From: Flavobacterium daejeonense DSM 17708
GTDB lineage: Bacteria; Bacteroidota; Bacteroidia; Flavobacteriales; Flavobacteriaceae
Length of the DNA: 49,766 nt
NCBI RefSeq assembly: GCF_000425425.1
Contig: NZ_AUDK01000031.1
Span: 1 to 49,766 of the forward strand
Direction: 5' to 3'
Within the stretch, counting starts at the first letter, position 1; each line of letters opens with the position of its first letter. The translations under genes and the position numbers were made by a program. Positions 1-6,308 of the stretch are shown here, one piece after another. The notes under the pieces are model-generated. The model saw only the letters and a list, made by a program, of their open reading frames with translations. It was not told where the DNA came from and made no database searches.

Positions 1-16
1 AAATCAAATTTAAACA

Positions 17-46
17 AAATGAGTCCGATAAAATATCGAACTCATT
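17..46 (-). terminator. Probable terminator of the DEAD-box helicase gene
   Basis: An inverted repeat, ATGAGT with an inner CCGATA, pairs with TATCG and ACTCAT around a three-base loop. It lies about 70 bases past the helicase stop codon on the minus strand. The distance is long for an intrinsic terminator, so the assignment is moderate. Confidence 0.45.
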
Positions 47-114
47 ATTATCAAAATTAATATAAATTTGTCTAAACTTTTGGGTGCAGTCTATTTCATC
101 TTTAGGCTTTTTAA

Positions 115-1464
115 TTATTTCTTTTTCTTCTTTTTAGCAGCTTGGTTTTTCAACATATTTCTATTGACAGAGCCATGTGTTTTTTTCTTGGTTTTAGAAG
201 GGCCGCCAAGATTGACTTTTGTATTCTTTTTGGCTTTATCATGAAAAGCCGCTCCGCCTTCTATCTTAGGTTTTTTCATTAAAAACTTAACAGGCTGTCT
301 TTCTTTTTCAGGACCAATTAGTTTGTCAGAAATGGCAACATCTTCAGGGAAATCCTCAATTTCTAATTCCATATCCATCAGGACTTCGGCTTCTACTTTG
401 GCTTCTTCTTCGCGAGGTGTTACAAAACTAATTGCGGTTCCTGTTGCATCAGCACGACCGGTACGACCAATACGGTGCATGTACAATTCGGCAAATTCAG
501 GCATTTCAAAATTGATAACGTGAGTAATATCAGAAATATCCAAACCTCTCGCCATAATATCGGTAGTAATCAATCCGCGTAAACTGCCCTCCTGAAAAGA
601 AGCCATGGTGTTCAAACGGTAATTTTGTGATTTATTGGAATGGATCAAACCAAATTGTCCTTCAAAATCTTCCTCGATGCGTTCGTGAAGCATATCGGAA
701 ATCTTTTTGTTATTGACAAAAATCAGCACACGACTCATGTCTTCATTTGTAGCTAATAAATGTTTTAACAAATTGATTTTGGTATTGAAATTCGGAACGT
801 TATAGGTAATCTGTTTGATTTTTTCCAATGGAGTTCCTGAAGCGGCCAGCGTTACTTCTTCCGGATAATCGAAATAATCGTTCAAAATAGCATCTACTTC
901 ATCAGTCATCGTTGCTGAAAATAAGATGTTTTGACGCTTTCTTGGCATCATCGCAAATAAAGAAGTCAGCTGGGTACGGAAACCTAAATTTAGCATTTCG
1001 TCAAATTCGTCAATGACTAATTTTTGCATTTCGTCAAAACGGACGACATTGTCCAAAGCCAAATCCATAGTTCTTCCGGGAGTTCCCACAAGAATGTCGG
1101 AACCTTCATAAACGTTCTTTTTTTGGGTGTTGATGTTCACTCCACCAAAAATTCCGATGGTTCGGATGGACATGTATTGGGTTAGTTTTTCGATCTCTTC
1201 CACTACCTGTACCACCAGTTCGCGTGTTGGAACCAAAATGACAATTTTAGGTGTATGTGTAGGACTAAATTTATATTGTTTTAAAATGGGCAACAAATAA
1301 GCAAAGGTTTTCCCTGTTCCGGTTTGTGCAATTCCCATCATATCTCTTCCGGACATAATTACAGAGAAAGATTTCTCCTGAATTGGAGTAGGAGTAGTAA
1401 GTCCTATTTCATCAACAGCTTTTTGTAATGATTTAGGAAGATTGAATTGCTCGAAAGTAGCCAT
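115..1464 (-). CDS. DEAD/DEAH-box ATP-dependent RNA helicase
   Basis: An ATP-dependent RNA helicase of the superfamily 2 DEAD-box type, acting in the cytoplasm on structured RNA (ribosome assembly or mRNA decay). All core motifs are visible in order: Q motif near residues 22-30, Walker A AQTGTGKT (46-53), PTREL (79-83), GTPGR (127-131), a DEFD variant of the DEAD box (152-155), SAT (183-185), then ARGLDI and HRIGRTGR in the second RecA domain. The C-terminal tail of about 75 residues is lysine-rich and ends in a run of lysines, typical of RNA-anchoring tails in bacterial RhlE/CshA-like proteins. The 449-residue length fits the family. It stands alone, with a TATCTTTG box about 20 bases upstream of the ATG. 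Substitution of Ala by Phe in motif II is seen in some flavobacterial paralogues. The exact paralogue cannot be assigned. Confidence 0.95.
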   Translation of the reverse strand: MATFEQFNLPKSLQKAVDEIGLTTPTPIQEKSFSVIMSGRDMMGIAQTGTGKTFAYLLPILKQYKFSPTHTPKIVILVPTRELVVQVVEEIEKLTQYMSIRTIGIFGGVNINTQKKNVYEGSDILVGTPGRTMDLALDNVVRFDEMQKLVIDEFDEMLNLGFRTQLTSLFAMMPRKRQNILFSATMTDEVDAILNDYFDYPEEVTLAASGTPLEKIKQITYNVPNFNTKINLLKHLLATNEDMSRVLIFVNNKKISDMLHERIEEDFEGQFGLIHSNKSQNYRLNTMASFQEGSLRGLITTDIMARGLDISDITHVINFEMPEFAELYMHRIGRTGRADATGTAISFVTPREEEAKVEAEVLMDMELEIEDFPEDVAISDKLIGPEKERQPVKFLMKKPKIEGGAAFHDKAKKNTKVNLGGPSKTKKKTHGSVNRNMLKNQAAKKKKKK

Positions 1465-1481
1465 AAAACGTAAATTTTGTG

Positions 1482-1489
1482 CAAAGATA
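1482..1489 (-). promoter_or_regulatory. -7 promoter box of the helicase gene
   Basis: Minus-strand TATCTTTG matches the Bacteroidota -7 consensus TAnnTTTG and ends about 17 bases before the helicase ATG. No clear TTTG -33 element is seen. Confidence 0.5.
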
Positions 1490-1554
1490 GTCTTTTTGAG
1501 GCTAATGAGAGAATAGGTAAGAGGAATCTGTTTTTTATTGGTTTTGTCTTAAAA

Positions 1555-1599
1555 AAAACAAGCAGGAATCTAATTAAGAAGATGTCCTGCTTGTTTTAT
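1555..1599 (-). terminator. Intrinsic terminator after the response regulator gene
   Basis: A 13-bp stem (AAAACAAGCAGGA pairing with TCCTGCTTGTTTT) around a 17-base loop, followed on the minus strand by a T-run. It starts 18 bases past the stop of the response regulator gene. The A and T runs on both sides could let it work in both directions. Confidence 0.8.
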
Positions 1600-1616
1600 T
1601 TTTAAGCTCGTTATAT

Positions 1617-2033
1617 TTATGCGCTTATGGCATTTTTGATAGAATTTTCAAAAAATTGGTTCTTAGCAAACAATCTTTTTACTCTGAGTTTTAATTCATT
1701 TGGGTTAAATGGTTTTGGTACAAAATCATCTGCACCTAAGTTAAAGGCTTCCATTACGGTTCCTTCTTCTTCTCCCATTGCTGATACAACAATAACTGGA
1801 ATATCTGCGTGATTTTCTTTTGCAAAACTTATTATTTCTAATCCGGATTTGAAAGGGAGTATAATGTCAGTAATAATCATCGCAGGATTGATGGTTTTTA
1901 ATTTTTCGAGACCTTCAATACCATCTTTAGCAATTACTGTTTCGTATCCTTCTTTTCGAAGCACGAATTCTAAAATTTTCACCATTAAAATATCGTCTTC
2001 AATAACTAAAATTTTCTTTGCGCTATTTTCCAT
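1617..2033 (-). CDS. Receiver-only response regulator
   Basis: A single receiver domain of 138 residues with no output domain. Visible signature residues are the acidic pair E12/D13/D14, the phosphoacceptor D56 in ITDIILP, the conserved S/T position in VVSAMGE, and the KPF lysine switch near residue 108. Proteins of this kind pass phosphate or act by protein-protein contact rather than by binding DNA. It is the last gene of a minus-strand neighbourhood containing the YaiO barrel, the GT2 glycosyltransferase and the HEAT protein, and its promoter region carries the same tandem ATCGAT sites as that operon. A role in controlling exopolysaccharide production is therefore an inference from context. 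No histidine kinase is adjacent. Confidence 0.9.
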   Translation of the reverse strand: MENSAKKILVIEDDILMVKILEFVLRKEGYETVIAKDGIEGLEKLKTINPAMIITDIILPFKSGLEIISFAKENHADIPVIVVSAMGEEEGTVMEAFNLGADDFVPKPFNPNELKLRVKRLFAKNQFFENSIKNAISA

Positions 2034-2098
2034 TTTTATGTGATATTTTGTGTTTAGAAACTTTTTTTATAAAATCTTTTTCTATTAAAGATTACAAA

Positions 2099-2106
2099 CA
2101 AATATA
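2099..2106 (-). promoter_or_regulatory. -7 promoter box of the response regulator gene
   Basis: Minus-strand TATATTTG is a perfect TAnnTTTG match. The ATCGAT site at 2125-2130 lies where the -33 element would be, so a factor bound there would touch or replace RNA polymerase contacts. Confidence 0.55.
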
Positions 2107-2118
2107 ACTTTAAAAAAT

Positions 2119-2153
2119 TAATTTATCGATAAAGAGCAAAAAATATCGATGAA
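2119..2153. promoter_or_regulatory. Tandem ATCGAT sites upstream of the response regulator
   Basis: Two copies of an ATCGAT-centred element, TTTATCGATAAAG and AATATCGATGAAA, have their cores at 2125-2130 and 2145-2150, exactly 20 bp apart. The first covers the -33 position of the response regulator promoter. The same paired arrangement occurs upstream of the HEAT/GT2/YaiO operon (6015-6048). This is read as a candidate operator; the binding protein is unknown. Confidence 0.45.
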
Positions 2154-2195
2154 ATGCATTATTTATTGGTGTTATGTAAGTTTTGTATTCTTTTT

Positions 2196-3476
2196 TTATA
2201 GTTTGTATTGAAACATTAATGCTATTTCAATTTCATTTTGTTTTAAATCTGGTGCGTACTCCTGATTATTGACTGTTAATTGTAAACCTGTTAGGTAATG
2301 TTTATTGATTAATTTAAAATATCCGCCTCCAATTCGATAAGAATTTAATGAAACTCTATTTTCATATTGTCCCAAAGTAGATCTCTCATCAGGAGAAGAG
2401 CCATAACCGGCAATTAAGCTTAGGTAATCAAACTGCGTATCAAAATAATATCGGCTAGTTAGTGTAAATGCCGGATAAATAGAATTGTTGTTGCTTTGAA
2501 TATAAGATTTTAGGTTAATCCAGTATGAGCCAATGTATTTTCCAACACCCACAACAGCAGTAGTAAAATCGGCATCAAGTGTTTTTACATATCGGATTCC
2601 TAAATCAGCTTCCCATCCATTTGAAAAATTTTGAAAATAAGAGTATCCTAATTTTAATTTTGGAAAAACAGTTTTTTCACTATACGCTGCATTAAGATAG
2701 GAATAACTTTTTTTACCTGTAAAAAGGTAGGATTCAGCTTCATATTGAACACCGTCAATAATACTTTCGCCGGAAGCGAATCTGTTAGCGTAACTTACCC
2801 GACCAATTAATGAACCCCAGTTGCGTTGTTTGATGTATTGCAAACTTCCTAAATGCCAAGGACCGTAATTTTTCCTGTCAAAAGCAGTATAACTATAATT
2901 AATTCCTATTCTTTCTGAATTGTTTTTGGTTTCTAAAATGAAAATACGTTGCTTTAATTCGGCATCATTTGGATATTGTAATTCCAATGTTTTTACATAG
3001 TCGTATTCTTTTTGTTCATTATTTTCTAATTGATAAACGAGAAGTTTTTTATATCGGAAATTTTTGTTTTCAGGATGGTTTTGGAGTGCTTTGTTTATTG
3101 TTATCTCGGCTTCATTGTATTTTTTTTCTTCTAAATTCAAATTGGTTAAATACAAAAAAGCTTCTTCATACTTTGGATTTCTGTCAATAACATAATTGAA
3201 ATAGTAACGGGCACTATCTTTTTTTTGAGTTATTTGATAAATTCTTCCGGACAATAGATAAAAATCCAGATAATCAGGAGCAAGTTTAATTCCTAATTGC
3301 GACTTTTTTAATGCCGATGGATAATTTTGTTCAACATTAGCTTCGTGAAGAGCTTCTTTTAATAAATTATCAGTATCAATTTGTTGAGCAAAAAGACTAT
3401 AATTTACTAAAAGGATTAGATAAGTTAATATTGTTAGTATTTTATTATTATTAGTTATCATAGTGTTAATTGTCAT
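2196..3476 (-). CDS. TPR protein with YaiO-type outer-membrane beta-barrel
   Basis: A 426-residue envelope protein. An N-terminal signal peptide (hydrophobic run ILTYLILLVNYSLFA, likely cleaved just before QQ) is followed by three or so tetratricopeptide units (about residues 35-180) and a beta-rich C-terminal domain ending in FQYKL, an outer-membrane barrel end with terminal aromatic/hydrophobic signature. This is the YaiO-type architecture. In PNAG and alginate export systems a TPR plus barrel protein (PgaA, AlgK/AlgE) passes polysaccharide across the outer membrane; the same role here is inferred from the adjacent glycosyltransferase. The ATG at 3476 overlaps the glycosyltransferase gene by 11 bases. 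A second ATG at 3461, four bases past the upstream stop, is equally plausible and gives a shorter signal peptide. Confidence 0.85.
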   Translation of the reverse strand: MTINTMITNNNKILTILTYLILLVNYSLFAQQIDTDNLLKEALHEANVEQNYPSALKKSQLGIKLAPDYLDFYLLSGRIYQITQKKDSARYYFNYVIDRNPKYEEAFLYLTNLNLEEKKYNEAEITINKALQNHPENKNFRYKKLLVYQLENNEQKEYDYVKTLELQYPNDAELKQRIFILETKNNSERIGINYSYTAFDRKNYGPWHLGSLQYIKQRNWGSLIGRVSYANRFASGESIIDGVQYEAESYLFTGKKSYSYLNAAYSEKTVFPKLKLGYSYFQNFSNGWEADLGIRYVKTLDADFTTAVVGVGKYIGSYWINLKSYIQSNNNSIYPAFTLTSRYYFDTQFDYLSLIAGYGSSPDERSTLGQYENRVSLNSYRIGGGYFKLINKHYLTGLQLTVNNQEYAPDLKQNEIEIALMFQYKL

Positions 3477-4893
3477 TTTGAGTGTTAAAACCTTGTCTTT
3501 GCATGTTTCCCCAGGCCTGTTCTTTTTGTCTGAAAAAATGATAATAACCTTTTAAAGAGGCATAAACATTTATAGGGTGATAAAAAATAGGTTCAATAAT
3601 CGCAGTCATAATAAGAATAAGTATTTCTTTTACGCTAGAGTAGTGTTTGTAAAGTATTTCGTCTAATAAAATAGATATTATTGTGAGATTTAAATAGAAT
3701 AGATACACTGCAATGGTCAGGTATAAAAAACTCTCGTAATTTATGTTCAAATAGAAAAAGGAGATGATTAATGTAATAAATCCAATTGCTTCTAAAATGG
3801 GTACTAAGAATTCGAATGCAAAGAAATAAGGGAAAATTAAAAATCCGGTTCTTCCATATTTCGGATTAAAGAACATATCTTTATGTAAATTAAGTGTTTG
3901 GATTAAACCTCTTGCCCAACGTACACGTTGACGAATTAAGATTTCTCGATTTCCCGGAACTTCTGTCCAGCATAAGGATTCAGGAATGTATTTTACTGAA
4001 AAATCTAGTTTATTATCATACATATATTTTCGCATTCGGGTAATAAGTTCCATATCTTCTCCTAAAGATTTGTGCCAGTACCCTCCGGCTTTAACGGCTA
4101 TTTCTTTGTCAAACATTCCCAGTCCTCCGGAAACTAAAAGTAAGCTGTTTAATTGACTCCAGGCCATTCTTCCAAATAGAAATGCCCGTACATATTCCAA
4201 TTCCTGAAATCTTGGATACCAGCCTTTAGGAAATCTTATTTTGACTAAAAATCCCTCTTTTACTTCACAAGAATTTGAAATTCGAATTCCTGCACCTGTT
4301 GCAATTACTCTTTTTTTACTTTCAATAAATGGTTTAGCTAATTTTATGATAGTATCATTTTTCAAAATACAATCAACATCAGTACAAAGAAATAAAGGAT
4401 GTTTTGACGAATTAATACCAGCATTAGAAGCATCGGCTTTACTTTTTCCATTTTCTTTATCCACAACTAAAAGTTTAGAATAAACCGGGTTTGTCGATTT
4501 GTAATGACCTCTCACCGTTTTTGTTGGGATTTTTTCCTGATAAAAGAAATCTATTTTGACTAATTCAAATTCTTTTATAAGTTTTTCTAAGGTATCATCC
4601 GTACTACCATCATTTACCAGTACTACTTCATATTTAGGGTAATTTAGAGAAAGCAAAGATTTTACATTGTAAACTACATTAGCTCCTTCATTAAAGGCCG
4701 GAGCAATTACAGAAACTCCCGGGATGTAGTTTGATTTTAATAATACATCATCATGAATAAAATATTTTGCATTAAGGTGTTTTTTAATAGCATAGTAAGA
4801 TAATACCGCTAATAACATGTAAAAAAGGATATAAGCAGAGGAAAAAACAGCTACAAATATTTCATAATATTCGATAAAATTTTTGAGTATCAT
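3466..4893 (-). CDS. Processive family 2 glycosyltransferase, membrane-bound
   Basis: A polymerising inner-membrane glycosyltransferase of the PgaC/hyaluronan/cellulose synthase group. One N-terminal transmembrane segment (about 14-36) precedes a GT-A domain with VSVIAPAFNEG (60-70), NDGSTDD (94-100), the metal-binding TDVDC (171-175), GED (278-280) for the catalytic acid region, and QRVRW (322-326), the QxxRW acceptor motif of processive enzymes. Four or so C-terminal membrane helices follow. It would use a UDP- or GDP-sugar to build a beta-linked polymer and extrude it. Its start overlaps the HEAT gene by 4 bases and its end overlaps the YaiO gene, so the three are cotranslated. No PgaB-like deacetylase is nearby, so the product cannot be named. 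Confidence 0.92.
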   Translation of the reverse strand: MILKNFIEYYEIFVAVFSSAYILFYMLLAVLSYYAIKKHLNAKYFIHDDVLLKSNYIPGVSVIAPAFNEGANVVYNVKSLLSLNYPKYEVVLVNDGSTDDTLEKLIKEFELVKIDFFYQEKIPTKTVRGHYKSTNPVYSKLLVVDKENGKSKADASNAGINSSKHPLFLCTDVDCILKNDTIIKLAKPFIESKKRVIATGAGIRISNSCEVKEGFLVKIRFPKGWYPRFQELEYVRAFLFGRMAWSQLNSLLLVSGGLGMFDKEIAVKAGGYWHKSLGEDMELITRMRKYMYDNKLDFSVKYIPESLCWTEVPGNREILIRQRVRWARGLIQTLNLHKDMFFNPKYGRTGFLIFPYFFAFEFLVPILEAIGFITLIISFFYLNINYESFLYLTIAVYLFYLNLTIISILLDEILYKHYSSVKEILILIMTAIIEPIFYHPINVYASLKGYYHFFRQKEQAWGNMQRQGFNTQNDN

Positions 4894-5945
4894 ATAGAAG
4901 GTATTTTTACATGTTGAATCATTTTACTAATCTCATGATTGCCTATAAAGTTTTCAATAAAGTTTGAATTCATTTTGGAAAGACTTTTTACCGCTTTTAG
5001 TTTAATGTCAGAATCTATCGGTTTTTTTAATAAGTTATAAATAAACTCTTCGGTGTCTTTACTTCCAATTACAGCTAAAGTTTTGAGTATTTCGAGCTGG
5101 TTGTTCTTGCTTTCGGTGTCAAATAACTCAATTAGTTGTTTCTCAGTATCAAATATAAAGAGCTGTCTAATGGCCGTAATAACAGCCAAGCGTATTTTTT
5201 CATCATCCGATTTTAAATGTGTGATAATCGATTGATTTTCATTTGTATAATTGTAAAAAGCCATGAGCTTAATCCCTAATCGTACAATTGACGGATTTGT
5301 TGAATGTATCCAATCTTTTAGGTTACCGGGTATTGGCGGCTTTTTTTGATGAATGATATTCATGATGTTTATTTCACCGGCTAAAAATATTGGTTTTTGG
5401 TAATTATATAAAAGGCCTAAATTTTCAGGTTCCAGTGAAATTACAGTAAGATAAGCGCTTGAGTTTAGAATCCTGTTTTTATGATTTAAAAATGGGGTTA
5501 CATAATCTTTTCCTTTGCGGTATTCCAGGGCTTTTAGATGATACATGCCAAGACAATTTAAATACTTCTTTTTACTCTTTAAAAGAGAAATACTGTAGTT
5601 AAACAAATCAAACTGTTCGTAGATTAAGTGAGATGTTTTGATGATATCACCTTTTAAATTTCGTTTCAAAAAGATAATTTTATTTAAAACTATTTTTTTG
5701 CACCACTTCTTTTTAAATGGAATTTCTTTTTTGAAATCATTAATTTTTGACTTTAGTTCGTTTGCTTCGTAAGCCGAAAATACTAAAGTGGTTAAAAAAT
5801 CATCAATTTTGGCTTTTACTAAATTGATTTTTGGCTGACGTAAATTAAAAAGTAATCTGTTTAAAATTAATATTACAATCAAAACCAGAAATGCAAGTCC
5901 TAAAAAGGGTAAAATGATATGAGTCAAAGAGTAGGTTAGATCCAT
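4890..5945 (-). CDS. Membrane-anchored HEAT-repeat protein
   Basis: A 351-residue protein with a single N-terminal membrane anchor (about residues 10-30, LPFLGLAFLVLIVILIL) followed by an all-helical cytoplasmic region. The last 150 residues show HEAT-like units (for example DEKIRLAVITAIRQLF, NNQLEILKTLAVIG, IDSDIKLKAVKSLSKM). HEAT arrays are binding scaffolds with no enzymatic activity. It is the first gene of the three-gene operon with the GT2 enzyme and the YaiO barrel and overlaps the GT2 start by 4 bases, so it probably scaffolds or regulates the synthase, possibly as a partner of the receiver-only regulator downstream (inference). Confidence 0.75.
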   Translation of the reverse strand: MDLTYSLTHIILPFLGLAFLVLIVILILNRLLFNLRQPKINLVKAKIDDFLTTLVFSAYEANELKSKINDFKKEIPFKKKWCKKIVLNKIIFLKRNLKGDIIKTSHLIYEQFDLFNYSISLLKSKKKYLNCLGMYHLKALEYRKGKDYVTPFLNHKNRILNSSAYLTVISLEPENLGLLYNYQKPIFLAGEINIMNIIHQKKPPIPGNLKDWIHSTNPSIVRLGIKLMAFYNYTNENQSIITHLKSDDEKIRLAVITAIRQLFIFDTEKQLIELFDTESKNNQLEILKTLAVIGSKDTEEFIYNLLKKPIDSDIKLKAVKSLSKMNSNFIENFIGNHEISKMIQHVKIPSI

Positions 5946-6014
5946 ATTTTTCCTAGGTTAGTAGTTTATAATTGGGGTTTAATTACATGATAAAAGTAAT
6001 AAATAAAAATGTAG

Positions 6015-6048
6015 AAATATCGATAAAGTGTGTAAAAATATCGATAAA
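6015..6048. promoter_or_regulatory. Tandem ATCGAT sites upstream of the HEAT/GT2/YaiO operon
   Basis: Two AATATCGATAAA copies with cores at 6019-6024 and 6040-6045, 21 bp apart (two helical turns), lie about 75-100 bases upstream of the operon's first ATG. A similar pair with 20-bp spacing precedes the response regulator gene. The matched position, spacing and flanks argue for co-regulation by one DNA-binding protein. A -7-like TACTTTTA at 5991-5998 would put the proximal site at about -33, as in the other promoter. Confidence 0.45.
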
Positions 6049-6261
6049 ATACAGTTTCTGTATAAAATAAATATAAAAAACTTACAATTTTATATTTAGG
6101 AATAATTGTTTTTTTTGAGGAATATTTAAAATCTTTCAAAGAGGCTAAGTCTAAAAAGGTAAAATTTTATTTAACTGGATACAGCGCATCTAATTTGACG
6201 AAGTTTGATGTTTAATTCGAAAATTATTTGAAGGATTCAGATTGGAATTATAGTATAAAAA

Positions 6262-6288
6262 AAATGGCAACTTGAAAAGTTGCCATTG
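6262..6288 (-). terminator. Terminator of the pectate lyase gene
   Basis: A 10-bp perfect stem AATGGCAACT / AGTTGCCATT with a short TGAAA-type loop, 20 bases past the pectate lyase stop codon, flanked by A-rich sequence that reads as a T-run on the minus strand. Confidence 0.8.
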
Positions 6289-6308
6289 GTTTAAAAATTA
6301 ATTAAAAC

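Larger units (their letters stand above)
5946..6308. other. Intergenic region upstream of the polysaccharide operon
   Basis: A 363-base AT-rich stretch between two minus-strand genes. It holds the tandem ATCGAT pair (6015-6048), a weak -7-like TACTTTTA on the minus strand at 5991-5998, and the pectate lyase terminator (6262-6288). No credible open reading frame, RNA gene or repeat element was seen in the rest. Confidence 0.6.
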
